A stretch of 64,000 nt of DNA from Myxococcus guangdongensis (GCF_024198255.1 NZ_JAJVKW010000002.1:186001-250000); one strand, 5' to 3'; shown: positions 20,801 to 28,739, counted from the first letter of the stretch. Notes: generated by a model not told the origin, from the sequence alone. Made by a program: numbers and translations.

Positions 20801-23800
20801 CTGGCGCAGGTAACCACGGGCCAGTCCGTCGCCGCCGATGAACAGCTCTCCCGCCACACCCACGGGCACCGGCTCCATCCCCTCGTCCAGGATGTAGACC
20901 TGCGTGTTGCCGATGGGCCGGCCGATGGGCACCGACGTCCCCACGTCCTCCACCCGCGTCATCCGATGCGTCGACGTGAAGAGCGTGCTCTCCGTGGGCC
21001 CGTAGCAGGCCGTCACCGGGATGCGCAGCTCCTCCAACGAGCGCCTCACGTGCGGCGCGGACACCACGTCGCCACCCGTCAGGAGCTGACGCACCGTCTT
21101 CAGCCCCTCCAACCCCAGCTCCACCATCTGGCTGAACAAACCCGCCGTCAGGTGCAGCAACGTCACCGAGTGTCGACGGAGCACCTCGGACAGGAGGTCC
21201 AGGTCGCTGGGCGAGCGCGGCGGGAAGACCACCAGTCTTCCACCAAGACACAGGGGGCCCCAGACCTCCAACGTCGACGCGTCGAAGGAGATGGGCGCGA
21301 TGAGCAGGAAGGTCTCCTCGGGCCCCAGCTTCGCGTAGGGCGCGCCGTACAAGAGCCGCAGCACACCTCGGTGCTCCACCGCCACGCCCTTGGGGCGCCC
21401 GGTGCTCCCGGACGTGAAGTCCACGTACGCCAGATTGCGTCCCGACACCGGCATGCGCGGCGCCGTCGTCGGCTGTCCGTCGAGCCGCTCCTCCTCCAAC
21501 AGCATCAGCTCGGGACGTCCCTCGCGAGGCAGTTGCTCCAGGAGGACCCGGGTGGTGATGAGCAACCGCGGCGCCGAGTCCTCCAGCATCTGCTCCAGTC
21601 GCTTCGCCGGATAGCTGGAGTCGAGCGGCACGTACGCACCGCCGGCCTTGAGGATGGCCAACAGCGACACGATGAGCTCCACCGAGCGGTCCAGACACAC
21701 CGCCACCAGCACATCCACGCCGACACCGCGCGCGCGCAGTGCCCAGGCGAGCTGGTTGGCGCGTGACTCCAGCTCGCGGTAGGTGAGCCGCTCGTCGCCG
21801 AACTCCAGCGCCACCGCGTCGGGGCGCAGCGCCACCTGCTCCTCGAAGAGGTGGTGGACACAGGCCTCGCGCGGGAAGTCGACCGCCGTCTGGTTCCACT
21901 CCACCAACAGCCGCGCGCGGTCCTCCGCGGGCAGCAGGGACAGCGTCGACAACCGGGCCTGGGGCCGGGCGGACAGGTTCGACAACAGCTCCAGGAAGCA
22001 CGCGGCGAGCCGCTGCACCGTGGACGACTCGAAGAGGTCCGCGTTGTAGATGAGCTGGCCCTCGACGCTCGCGCCGGGGGCGTCCACCAGCAGCAACTCC
22101 AGGTCGAACTTGGCGATGGTGCTCGCGAAGTCCCAGGGGCTCGCGGTGACGCCGGGCAACGACAGCAGCGGCGCGGCGTCCTGCAGCGTGAAGAGCACCT
22201 GGAACAGCGGCGAGCGGCTCAGGTCCCGTTCGGGACGCAGGTGCTCCACCAACCGTTCGAAGGGCACGTCCTGGTGCGCGAGCGCCCCGAGCACCGACTC
22301 CTTCGTCTGACGCAGGAACACCTCGAAGGAGCGCGATGAGTCCGGCTGTGCCCGCAGGGCCAGCGTGTTGACGAAGAAGCCCATCAGCCCCTCCGTCTCC
22401 TTCGCCGTGCGGCCTGACACCGGCGTCCCCACCACCACGTCCCACTGTCCGCTGTAGCGCGCCAGCAACACCTGGAAGCCCGCGAGCAGCGTCATGTACA
22501 GCGTCGCGCCTTCTCGCCGCCCCAGCTGACGCAGGGACTCGCTGAGTTCGGTGGACAAGCGCACCGGCACGCTCGCGCCCCGGTAGCCCTGCACCGGCGG
22601 CCTCGGTCGGTCCGTCGGCAACTCCAACACCGGCGGCGCGCCCTTCAGCACCTCGCCCCACCACGCGAGCTGCGCGGACTCCACCTCGCCCTTCAACCAG
22701 TCCTGCTGCCACACCGAATAGTCCGCGTACTGCACCGGCAACTCGGGCAGTGCGGCCGCGACGTACAGCGACTCCAGCTCCCGCGTGAGCACGCCGAGCG
22801 ACCAGCCATCCGCCACCAGGTGGTGCAGCACCACCACCAGCACCTGCTCGTCCCGGCCCGTCCTCAACAGGGTCGCTCGGAGCAGTGGACCTCGCGTCAC
22901 ATCGAAGGGCGCCTGGACCTCGTGCACCACCTGCTCACGCACCGCTGCTTCCATGTCGGCAGCGTTCTCGACGGACGCCACGCGCAGGGACAGCGCCGCG
23001 TCCGGGGCGATGCGCTGCACGGGCTCTCCGCCCACCTCCACGAAGCTCGTGCGCAGCGCCTCGTGCCTGCGCACCACCTGGACGAGGGCCTGCTCCAACG
23101 CACGCGCGTCCACCGCGCCGTGGAGACGGACGACGAAGGGCAGGTTGTACGAGTGTCCTCCCGCATCCAGCTGTGCGAGGAACCACAGCCGTCGCTGCGC
23201 GAATGACAGCGGCGGGTCCACCGGCCGTCCCGCGCGCGTCAGGGAGGGCAGCCGCGTACGCCCGACCGCCGTGCCCAGTCGCTCGGCCAGCGCCTCCACC
23301 GTGGGCGCCTCGAACAACAATCGCACCGGGACGTCCTGCCCCAGCTCATCCCGGAGACGAGACACCACGCGCGTCGCCAGCAGCGAGTGCCCCCCCAGCG
23401 CGAAGAAGTCGTCTCGCACGCCGACGCGCGGCACTCCCAACACCTCGCGCCACACGTTCGCGAGCGTCTGCTCCATCCCGGTGCGCGGCGCCTCGTAGCG
23501 CGTGCCCGGCTCCTCTCGCGAGGACTCCAGTTGGGGCAGTGCCCGGCGGTTCACCTTCCCGCTCGGCGTCAGCGGCAGGGCCTCCAGCGGCACCAGCACC
23601 GAGGGCACCATGTACTCAGGCAGCCGCTTCGCGAGGCGACGCTTCAGCGCCTCGGCATCCCAGGCGCCCGTCGCGACGACGTAGCCCACCAACTGCTTCC
23701 CACCCCGCTCCGAGACGCGCGCCACCACCGCCGCGTCCTCCACGCCCTCCACTTCCTTCAGGGCGATTTCGACTTCGCCGGGCTCCACGCGGAAGCCACG

Positions 23801-26467
23801 CACCTTCACCTGCTCGTCCAAGCGCCCCTGCAGCTCCAGGTTCCCATCCGCGAGCCACCGTCCCCGGTCCCCCGTGCGGTACAGGCGACTCTCGTCTCGG
23901 TGGCCCTGCACAGCATTGGGGACGAAGCGCTCCGCCGTCAGCTCTGGACGCCCCCAGTAACCGTGCGCGAGGCTCCGCTCTCCCAGATACAGCTCGCCCG
24001 TGACGCCGATGGGGCACGGTGCGCCGAACGCGTCCAGCACGAACACCTTCGCGAGCGTGATGGGCTTGCCCACCGGAGGGAGCGCGGGCCACGTCGACGG
24101 CGGGCCCTCCGCCCTCCAGGCCGTCACCACGTGCGACTCCGTCGGCCCGTACTGGTTCTCCAGTACGCACCCGGGCAACCGCTCGAAGAACGACACCACC
24201 GCGGGCGTCACCTGCAGCGGCTCGCCCGCCGTCACCACCTGCTTCAACGGAGGGAGCGCGGACTCGTGCCGGGCGCGCTCGGCCAGTGACTGGAGCGCGA
24301 CGTACGGCAGGAAGAGCCGCTCCACGCCGTGCTCCCGCATGTGCGCGAGCAGCAGGGCCGGGTCCTGCCGCGTCGTGGCCGAGACGAGCACCAGCGTCCC
24401 GCCCTCACACCACGTGCACAGCATCTCCTGGAACGACACATCGAAGCTCAACGCGCTGAACTGCAACGTCCGCGCGCGCGGCGCCGCCGTGTTCTCGAGC
24501 TGCCAGCGCACCAACGTGTCCAGCGCGCCGTGGGACATCGTCACGCCCTTGGGGCGCCCCGTGCTCCCGGACGTGAAGAGGACGTAACAGGGCGTGGCGG
24601 GAGACAGCACCCACGCGGGCGCCAGCGTGGAAGCCGCTGCGATTCGCCCGGCCTCCTCATCCAATCGCACCCGACGCGACGCGCTCTCCGGCGGAAGCAC
24701 GGCCTCCAGCGAGGAGTGCATCAGCACCACCGGCGCGCCCACGTCCTCGAGCATCCGGGCCAGTCGCTCCCGTGGATAGCTCGCATCCAGGGGCATGCAC
24801 GCCGCGCCCGCCTTCAACGTCGCGAGCACCGCCACGGGCAGGTCCAGGCTGTCCCGCTCCAGACACAGGCCCACCACGTCACCCGGGAGCACGCCCACCG
24901 TCTTCAGGTGGTGCGCGAGCTGATTCGCCCGCGCCTCGAATCGCGCGTACGTCAGCGTTTCGCGTCCATCCGTCACCGCCACCGCGTGCGGCGTGCGCGC
25001 CACCTGGGCTTCCACGCGCCGATGCATCAACCAGGGCGGAGACCTGGACGCCTGCCTCCAGTCCCACTCCTGCACCACCGTCCGTCGCTCCTCGGCATCC
25101 AGGAGCGGAACTGCCCCCACCCGAGCCTCCGGGTCGCCCACCACGCACTGCAGGAAGCGGACGAAGTGTCCCGCGAGCCTGCGCACCGTCGCCTCATCGA
25201 AGAGCGCGGTGCTGTACTCCCACAGGCCCATCCAACCGTCCGGCGTCTCGCGCACGAAGAGCGTGAGGTCGAACTTGGCCACGCCGGGCTCGAAGTCCGC
25301 GTCACGCGACTCCAGCCCCGGCAGTCGCACCAGCGGCGGCGCGCTCTGGAGCACGAGCAACACCTGGAACAGCGGCGAGCGGCTCAGGTCTCGCACCGGC
25401 CGCAGCGCGTCCACCAGTCGCTCGAAGGGTACGTCCTGGTGCTGATACGCCCCCAGGCACGAGCGACGCACCCGCGCGAGCAGCGACTTGAAGGTCTCGC
25501 TCCCGTCCACGTCCGTGCGCAGCGCGAGCGTGTTGGCGAAGAACCCGATGAGCCCCTCCACCTCGCGCCGCGTGCGCCCCGCGATGGGCGTGCCCACCAC
25601 CACGTCCGGCTGACCGCTGTGCCGCGACAGCAATGCCTGCAGGCTCGCGAGCAACCACATGAACGGCGTCACCGACTCCTGCTTGCACCGCTCGTGCAAC
25701 GCCCGCATCAACTCGGAGGGCAGCGGCACGCCCAGCACCGCGCCCCGCGACGACTGCACCGCGGGCCTCGGCCTGTCCGTGGGCAACTCCAGCGCGGGCG
25801 AGGCTCCTGACAGATGCTCCCGCCACCACGCCAGCTGCGTCTCCAACACCTCGCCCGTCAACCACTCCCGCTGCCACACCGCATGGTCCGCGTACTGCAC
25901 CGTCAGCGCTGGCAGCGCGGGCTCGCGGCCCTCGACGAACGCCCCGTACAGCGCGCGAAGCTCCTGCTCCAGCAGCGACAGCGACCACCCGTCGCACGCG
26001 ATGTGGTGCAGGGTCAGCAGCAGAACATGGTCGTCGTCGCCCAGCCGCAGCAGCCGGGCGCGCAGCATCGGCCCGGTGCCCAGGTCGAACGGACGCCTCG
26101 CCTCCTCCTCCGCGTGCCGACGCGCCTCGGCTTCACCCTCCACGCGCTCCACCGCCAGCGTCACCGTCGCCTCGGGCGCGATGTGCTGCACCGGCTCGCC
26201 CGCCACCTCGGAGAAGGTGGTCCGCAGCGCCTCGTGGCGGCGCACCACCTCCGTGAGCGCCCGCTCCAGCGCGGCCACGTCCAGCCGGCCCTTCAGTCGC
26301 GAGAAGAACGGCGCGTTGTAGGCGAAGCCCGAGGGGTCCAGCCGCGAGAGGAACCACATGCGGCGCTGAGCGAAGGAGAGCGGCGGCGCGCCCTCGCGGC
26401 GGACGGGCACCACGGGGGGAGGCCTGCGAGCACGAGGGCTCGCGGGCTTCGACTCATTCGCGGACAT
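11846..26467 (-). CDS. Giant NRPS with six C domains, three A domains and three A-less modules
   Basis: A 4,873-residue peptide synthetase. Module 1 is C-A-PCP: HHIACDG near residue 154, A3 motif near 629, carrier near 1022, pocket residues D-V-Q-F-V-A-Q-V-V-K (proline-like with Gln for His). Module 2 is C-A-PCP: HHLVADG near 1214, A3 near 1683, carrier near 2070, pocket D-A-L-H-L-G-C-L-F-K, unassigned but sharing His with hydroxyphenylglycine codes. Modules 3, 4 and 5 are C-PCP only (C motifs near 2257, 2818 and 3378; carriers near 2630, 3190 and 3750) with linkers of about 40-50 residues where A domains should be. Module 6 is C-A-PCP: motif HHIVSDAWS near 3942, A3 near 4416, carrier near 4800, pocket D-G-A-I-L-A-G-V-C-K, unassigned. 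There is no epimerisation, methylation or thioesterase domain; the chain should pass to the 4024-8025 protein. The ATG at 26467 has a GAGGTG site. Pocket residues were aligned by eye. Confidence 0.94.
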   Translation of the reverse strand: MSANESKPASPRARRPPPVVPVRREGAPPLSFAQRRMWFLSRLDPSGFAYNAPFFSRLKGRLDVAALERALTEVVRRHEALRTTFSEVAGEPVQHIAPEATVTLAVERVEGEAEARRHAEEEARRPFDLGTGPMLRARLLRLGDDDHVLLLTLHHIACDGWSLSLLEQELRALYGAFVEGREPALPALTVQYADHAVWQREWLTGEVLETQLAWWREHLSGASPALELPTDRPRPAVQSSRGAVLGVPLPSELMRALHERCKQESVTPFMWLLASLQALLSRHSGQPDVVVGTPIAGRTRREVEGLIGFFANTLALRTDVDGSETFKSLLARVRRSCLGAYQHQDVPFERLVDALRPVRDLSRSPLFQVLLVLQSAPPLVRLPGLESRDADFEPGVAKFDLTLFVRETPDGWMGLWEYSTALFDEATVRRLAGHFVRFLQCVVGDPEARVGAVPLLDAEERRTVVQEWDWRQASRSPPWLMHRRVEAQVARTPHAVAVTDGRETLTYARFEARANQLAHHLKTVGVLPGDVVGLCLERDSLDLPVAVLATLKAGAACMPLDASYPRERLARMLEDVGAPVVLMHSSLEAVLPPESASRRVRLDEEAGRIAAASTLAPAWVLSPATPCYVLFTSGSTGRPKGVTMSHGALDTLVRWQLENTAAPRARTLQFSALSFDVSFQEMLCTWCEGGTLVLVSATTRQDPALLLAHMREHGVERLFLPYVALQSLAERARHESALPPLKQVVTAGEPLQVTPAVVSFFERLPGCVLENQYGPTESHVVTAWRAEGPPSTWPALPPVGKPITLAKVFVLDAFGAPCPIGVTGELYLGERSLAHGYWGRPELTAERFVPNAVQGHRDESRLYRTGDRGRWLADGNLELQGRLDEQVKVRGFRVEPGEVEIALKEVEGVEDAAVVARVSERGGKQLVGYVVATGAWDAEALKRRLAKRLPEYMVPSVLVPLEALPLTPSGKVNRRALPQLESSREEPGTRYEAPRTGMEQTLANVWREVLGVPRVGVRDDFFALGGHSLLATRVVSRLRDELGQDVPVRLLFEAPTVEALAERLGTAVGRTRLPSLTRAGRPVDPPLSFAQRRLWFLAQLDAGGHSYNLPFVVRLHGAVDARALEQALVQVVRRHEALRTSFVEVGGEPVQRIAPDAALSLRVASVENAADMEAAVREQVVHEVQAPFDVTRGPLLRATLLRTGRDEQVLVVVLHHLVADGWSLGVLTRELESLYVAAALPELPVQYADYSVWQQDWLKGEVESAQLAWWGEVLKGAPPVLELPTDRPRPPVQGYRGASVPVRLSTELSESLRQLGRREGATLYMTLLAGFQVLLARYSGQWDVVVGTPVSGRTAKETEGLMGFFVNTLALRAQPDSSRSFEVFLRQTKESVLGALAHQDVPFERLVEHLRPERDLSRSPLFQVLFTLQDAAPLLSLPGVTASPWDFASTIAKFDLELLLVDAPGASVEGQLIYNADLFESSTVQRLAACFLELLSNLSARPQARLSTLSLLPAEDRARLLVEWNQTAVDFPREACVHHLFEEQVALRPDAVALEFGDERLTYRELESRANQLAWALRARGVGVDVLVAVCLDRSVELIVSLLAILKAGGAYVPLDSSYPAKRLEQMLEDSAPRLLITTRVLLEQLPREGRPELMLLEEERLDGQPTTAPRMPVSGRNLAYVDFTSGSTGRPKGVAVEHRGVLRLLYGAPYAKLGPEETFLLIAPISFDASTLEVWGPLCLGGRLVVFPPRSPSDLDLLSEVLRRHSVTLLHLTAGLFSQMVELGLEGLKTVRQLLTGGDVVSAPHVRRSLEELRIPVTACYGPTESTLFTSTHRMTRVEDVGTSVPIGRPIGNTQVYILDEGMEPVPVGVAGELFIGGDGLARGYLRQPDVTADRFIPNPFSAAPGERLYRTGDLARWRPDGVLEFLGRRDSQVKVRGYRIELAEVEAALLAHPSVKEGLVVVRDGAGGKRLVAYYVEQQGPETLKVRDWLKQKLPEFMVPSAFVRLQALPLTANGKVDRRALPSPDQEGPGGEEVQSPRTVMESLVARIWTPLLGVARVGVKDDFFALGGHSLLATRVVSRLREALGRDVPVRWLFEASTVESLAERLEGLTARGSGASLSRPSRVPRLAGMPLSFAQQRLWFLGKLDAGGYSYNLPFVVGLSGLLDVGQLERAFAEVVRRHESLRTTFEEVEGQPVQRIASEAAVRLAVVAMQGALRDEVEKLAREPFDLGTGSLLRVTLLKSSEREHVLVLVVHHIVADGWSMGVLAKELESLYGAFVRREAAALPELPVQYADYAVWQREGLKGEVLEEQLSWWRARLTGAPEVLEVPTDRPRPAVQRYRGATVAVGLPAALSEKLKRLSRQEGATLYMTLLAGFQVLLARYSGQWDVVVGSPVSGRTVKEVEGLIGFFVNTLVVRTEAAGELTFREMLGRVKESVLGAFGHQEVPFEKLVEALQSTRDTSRAPLVQVAFGLNGPARLPALPGLSASEVKYEPGMAKFDFALSVREDAEDLTGFWELNTDLFDASTVERMAAHYQQVLESAVADPEARVGTLPLSGHREVPKKVDVARIQARRLERVARDSVPEGFIASRTGFEELVAGVWAPLLGVKHVSAEAHFFEQGGHSLLVMQVASRLRDVLGRDVPVRMLFENPTVSSLARSLETLVRGGPGAERSALVPVPRSGALPQSFAQQRLWFLDRLEPDSPLYNIPLALRLEGALDVSALARAFEALVRRHESLRTTFQQEGQGAVQSIQASGPVALPVVDLGGVSVVRREQEAVRLALEEGRRPFDLGTGPLLRATLLKLGEREHVLVLVVHHIVADGWSMGVLTKELEALYGAYVSGEAATLPELPVQYADYAVWQREWLQGEVLEEQLSWWRARLAGAPEALEVPTDRPRPKVQSYRGASVPVRFSRELSEKLKRLSRQEGVTLYMALLAGFQVLLARYSGQWDVVVGSPVSGRTVKEVEGLIGFFVNTLVVRTEAAEELTFREMLGRVKDAVLGALTHQEVPFEKLVDALQLSRDLSRSPLVQVSFALQTAPAGALSLPGLTTRALDLGTRTAKFDLALALREDEEGLVGAWEFNTDLFKTATVERMTAHLLRLLDVAAEVPEAKLNALPMPGHREPQRKLTGARISARGKAQGTQSEDFIAPRTEMETRVAEIWAPLLGVGRIGAEDHFFEKGGHSLLVMQAASRLREALGLEVPVRMLFESPTVSSLAQSLEVLVRGGTTPRSPVLVQSTRDEAPPLSFAQQRLWFLDRLEPNSPLYNIALALTLEGALDVGALERSFQELVRRHESLRTTIRQGEQGAVQHIHSAASVPVSQVDLTGLPSEERAREALRLGTQEEQRPFDLVTGPLLRVTLLKLSEREHVLVLVVHHIVSDGWSMGVLTRELEALYSAYVSGDAAALPELPVQYADYAVWQRERLKGEVLEEQLSWWKERLTGAPEYLEVSTDRPRPAVQSFRGATVPARLSSHLSEKLKRLGQEEGTTLYMTLLAGFQVLLARYSGQWDVVVGSPVSGRTVKEVEGLIGFFVNTLVVRTEAVGELTFREMLGRVKESVLGAFGHQEVPFEKLVDALQLSRDLSRSPLVQVSFALQTAPVGELSLPGLTLRPLDLGSQVAKFDLSLAMREDAEGLAGYWVFNTDLFDSALVERMADHFQRLLESAVDVPETKLSELAMPGHREVPVKQPASLIQAEDSSSRESRQVTEGFIAPRTTMEELVAETWAPLLDVRRIGAEDNFFERGGHSLLVMQVASRLRKVLGRDVPVRLLFEAPTVSALAAKLESLVRGGGVTGRPELVPVTRVDGMPQSFAQQRLWFLDRLEPGGSLYNIAFGMRLEGGLDVAALERAFNSLIQRHESLRTTFQQETRGAVQHIHASATLVLPVVDLSGLTSEAREQEALRLGAEDSRRPFDLVTGPLLRVTLLKLSEREHVLVMVVHHIVSDAWSMSVLAKELETLYGAYVRGEAVTLPELPVQYADYSVWQREWLKGEVLDAQLSWWKERLKGAPESLEVPTDRPRPPVQSYRGASVPVRFSRELSEKVKRLSQREGTTLFMTLLAGFQVLLARYTGQWDVVVGSPVSGRTVKEVEGLIGFFVNTLVLRTEATGTLTFLEMLGRVKESVLGAFSHQEAPFEKLVEALSPKRDMSRAPVVQVVFHLLNTPSGDLSLEGLTQRPLDLGLKAAKVDLSLGLRETADGIDGLLEFGADLYDVSTMARFSEHLVRLMERAVEEPRTRLWDLPLLSESAHGELLTRQGHAGSSEGECLHRLFSAQAARTPDGVAVEMDGQPMTYAELDRRSHALAALLRQRGVRPDVVVGLCLRPGFEWVVAMLAILKAGGAYLPLDPDHPTERLAYLLSDSGVRLLVSRSEEAARLDYSGATVLLDQVVVPEDSASTGEVAPEVTARNLAYVIYTSGSTGRPKGTLLEHRGAANLAASFPAVLGGLGPGDRVLQFAPVSFDGSVAEIIPTLLNGATLCLARREQMSPGSPLTELLARERITATILPPSVLAVSPVTELPSLRVLLSAGEACNAELVARWSPGRRFVNGYGPTEGTVCGTWGECHAGARLTIGRPLHNVVVRVMDEAGHLVPPGVWGELYLGGMGLARGYLGRPELTAERFVPDPYADGGRLYRTGDVVRMLEDGRLEYLRRADAQVKVRGVRIEPGEANAALATCPGVRSSVVMGRADTPGDMRLVAYVVPADDVALSVDVLRAWMKRTLPEALIPSAFVMLHELPLTPNGKPDWKALPAPESNRPELSGGYVAPREGLEAVLARLIAEVLGLDRVGAGDNFFDLGGNSLLLQTLQVKLEAELNRKVPLVSLLQFPSVRSLAEHLSPAQESETPKTSSTAENRREGLQRLARQRRQRPGSD
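15190..20260 (-). repeat. Three tandem C-PCP repeats of about 1.68 kb inside the NRPS gene
   Basis: The C-domain HHxxxDG codons recur at about 19690, 18005 and 16325, and the carrier-domain serines at about 18585, 16905 and 15220, a period near 1.68 kb. Long stretches are almost identical at DNA level between units, for example the segments encoding WDVVVGSPVSGRTVKEVEG and LIGFFVNTLVVRTEA. The C domain of module 6, ending near 13900, belongs to the same family. The arrangement looks like tandem duplication of a C-PCP unit with some homogenisation. Confidence 0.85.
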
Positions 26468-26583
26468 GTCGACACCTCAACTCAAGGAAGCAGATCTCGA
26501 AGACACGAAGCCCCGCGACCCGGACAGGTCGCTGCACTTCGCGAAGGCGTGAGGCGTGTGCCCGGATGAAGCCGGGCGGGACT

Positions 26584-26850
26584 TCAAGCCGCGGGGAAGG
26601 TGCGGCCCTGCTCGCGGAGCTGCTCCTCGCAGACCGCGGTGACGTGCTCCAGCGTATCGAACAGGTCCACCATGGAGAGCTGGACGCCCAGTTCCTCCTC
26701 GATGCGGTTGGCCAGCATCGTCGCCATCAGCGAGTTGCCGCCCACCTCCAGGAAGTGGTCCTGCGGCCTCACCACCTCCGCCCCGAGCAGCTCGCGCCAG
26801 TACGCGGCGAGCTGGCGCTGAAGGGGCGTGGTGCTCGTGTCAGTGCTCAC
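26584..26850 (-). CDS. Discrete carrier protein (PCP/ACP)
   Basis: An 88-residue phosphopantetheine-binding protein with the attachment motif EVGGNSLMA near residue 40 and the usual four-helix pattern. It starts at a GTG preceded by GAGGA. It sits between the AMP ligase (33 bases away) and the giant NRPS (116 bases away) in one operon. The simplest role is to receive an acyl or aminoacyl group from the ligase and present it to the first condensation domain, which has no upstream carrier of its own. It could also hold an amino acid during tailoring. Confidence 0.85.
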   Translation of the reverse strand: MSTDTSTTPLQRQLAAYWRELLGAEVVRPQDHFLEVGGNSLMATMLANRIEEELGVQLSMVDLFDTLEHVTAVCEEQLREQGRTFPAA

Positions 26851-26883
26851 GTGTGCTCCTCATGGTGACGTGGCGAGAGGGTC

Positions 26884-28572
26884 TCAGCCCACCTTGGCGG
26901 TGGGGCCCTGGAGCCGCTCGCGCAGCAGGTACTTTCGAATCTTTCCCGACGGCGTCTTGGGCATCTCCTCCACCACCTCCAGCCGGTCCGGCCAGTACTG
27001 GTTGGACATGCCCAGGCCCTTCAAGTGCGCGCGCAGCTCGTCCAGCGTCGGCGCCTCGTCGCGCGCCACCACCACCGCGCACACCCGCTCCCCGCCGATG
27101 CGGTCGTCGGAGTGCCCGATGACGGCCACCTCCTTCACCTTCGGATGCGAGTACAGCGCCGACTCCACCTCCACCACCGGCACCTTCTGGCCGTAGCGGA
27201 AGATGACGTCCTTGAGCCGCCCGACGATGCGGATGCCCCCACGCCCGTCGTCCCGCGCGAGGTCCCCCGTGTCGAACCAACCCTCCGCGTCCACGCTCGC
27301 GCGGTAGATGTCCTCCCGCTTGAAGTAGCCCAGGCACTGGCTCGCGCCCCGGACGAGCAGCCTTCCGGTGCCCTCCGGGTAGGGCGAGCCGTCCTCGGCC
27401 AGCGCGGGGACGATTCTCACCTCCATCCACTCCACCGGTCGCCCGTCGCTGTGGGACGGCCAGTCCGGCGGGTCGTCCCGTCGCGTAATCGTCACCGCGC
27501 CGTTCTCCGTCATCCCCCACAGCGTGTGCAGTGGCACGCCAAAACTCTCGCGGACCGCGGCGATGAGGTGCGGCGGCACGGGGATGGAGCCGGTGGACAG
27601 CCGACGCAACGAAGATGTTTCACCGCCGCGCTTCTTCTTCGCCGCGATGACGTTCATCACATACGTGGGAATCCCATACATGAACGTGACGCCGTGCTCC
27701 TGGATGCAGCGCAGCGTGAGCTCCGGGTCCCCCACGTCCATGTAGACAGCCGTCGCCCCCAGGTTCACCGCCATCAAGTACAGGTAAGTAAATCCGCTGG
27801 AGGCGGTGAGCAGCGACGGCAGGCACACCACGTCGTCCTCGCCCAGGGCCATGACGTCCGCGATGGCGCGGGTGATGCCGAAGTTGGTGTTGTGCGAGTG
27901 GACGACGCCCTTGGGCTCGCCCGTGGTGCCGGAGGTGTAGAGGACGTTGCAGATGTCGTCGGCGCGCGCGGACCTGACGTCCAGCGTCGCCTGGTCGACC
28001 TCGTCCTCCCAGCGCCGCTCGACGAAGTACGCCTCGAAGGCCAGCTCGCCCTCCTGCGTGGCACCGTCCGCGCCCGCTCCGATGAAGACGCGGTGCTTCA
28101 GCGCCGGCAGCGACGACGCGGCCTCGCGCAGCATGTCCCGGTGCGAGTGCCCGCTCCAGCTCAGCGGTCCGATGTAGACGGAGGATTCCGTCCTGCCGAG
28201 GATGAACTCCACCTCGCGGCGTCGGTAGTCCGGGGGAATCGGCGCGACGACGGCGCCGATGCGCGCGCACGCCAGCGCCAGCGCGGTGAACTGCCACCAG
28301 TTGGGCAGCTGCACCGCCACCAGCTCGCCCCGGGCCACGCCCAGCGACACGAGCGCGCCCGCGAAGCGCTCCGCGTACCGTCCCAGCTGCGCGTAGCTGA
28401 TGCGCGTGACGTCCTTGGCGAAGTAGCGCGCCGCGACGATGGCCGGCTTGTCCGGGTGCTTCTGGATGGCTCGACGCAGGTCGTCCAGCACCGTCTCGTC
28501 ACGCCACCAGCCCCTGCTCCGGTACAGCGCCGACTGCTCCCGCGTGGGGCCGCTTCCGAACCGTGCGTCCAT
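26884..28572 (-). CDS. Acyl-CoA/acyl-carrier AMP ligase
   Basis: A 562-residue adenylate-forming enzyme of the acyl-CoA synthetase class, resembling cyclohexanecarboxylate/benzoate-type CoA ligases more than NRPS A domains. It has the P-loop TSGTTGEPKG, the WGMTENG motif, the hinge GRLKDVIFRYG and the catalytic lysine in PKTPSGKIRK near the C-terminus. The ATG at 28572 follows GGAGG at a proper distance; another in-frame ATG lies at 28581. First gene of the minus-strand operon, before the discrete carrier protein and giant NRPS, so it probably activates the starter acid and loads the carrier. A less likely alternative is that it supplies the A-less modules in trans. Its substrate cannot be read from the sequence. 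Confidence 0.82.
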   Translation of the reverse strand: MDARFGSGPTREQSALYRSRGWWRDETVLDDLRRAIQKHPDKPAIVAARYFAKDVTRISYAQLGRYAERFAGALVSLGVARGELVAVQLPNWWQFTALALACARIGAVVAPIPPDYRRREVEFILGRTESSVYIGPLSWSGHSHRDMLREAASSLPALKHRVFIGAGADGATQEGELAFEAYFVERRWEDEVDQATLDVRSARADDICNVLYTSGTTGEPKGVVHSHNTNFGITRAIADVMALGEDDVVCLPSLLTASSGFTYLYLMAVNLGATAVYMDVGDPELTLRCIQEHGVTFMYGIPTYVMNVIAAKKKRGGETSSLRRLSTGSIPVPPHLIAAVRESFGVPLHTLWGMTENGAVTITRRDDPPDWPSHSDGRPVEWMEVRIVPALAEDGSPYPEGTGRLLVRGASQCLGYFKREDIYRASVDAEGWFDTGDLARDDGRGGIRIVGRLKDVIFRYGQKVPVVEVESALYSHPKVKEVAVIGHSDDRIGGERVCAVVVARDEAPTLDELRAHLKGLGMSNQYWPDRLEVVEEMPKTPSGKIRKYLLRERLQGPTAKVG

Positions 28573-28739
28573 CGTCCACATCCTCCATGGACCGCGTGAC
28601 TTTCCGGACCGCGCGAACCATACCGATTCGCGTGTAAAACCAGCAAGGCTGCGAAAGCTCACATGTCTGCACCCCAAGGACCCTCACTCACATTGACGGG
28701 GCCGCTCTCGGTTTCCTACTTTGGAATGGATCGCCAGGA
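28573..28739. promoter_or_regulatory. Divergent promoter region of the NRPS and transketolase operons
   Basis: This gap separates the ligase-PCP-NRPS operon from the plus-strand operon. On the plus strand TTGACG at 28693-28698 and TACTTT at 28717-28722 are 18 bases apart and would place the transcript start near 28729. On the minus strand TTGCTG and TATGGT, 18 bases apart in the stretch 28605-28650, are a weaker candidate. No regulator gene lies in the cluster, so control by a distant factor is likely. Confidence 0.35.

Noticed and set aside
12000-26000. CRISPR-like periodic repeats
   Set aside because: The repeated DNA is within coding domains with a period of 1.68 kb, not short repeats with unique spacers.
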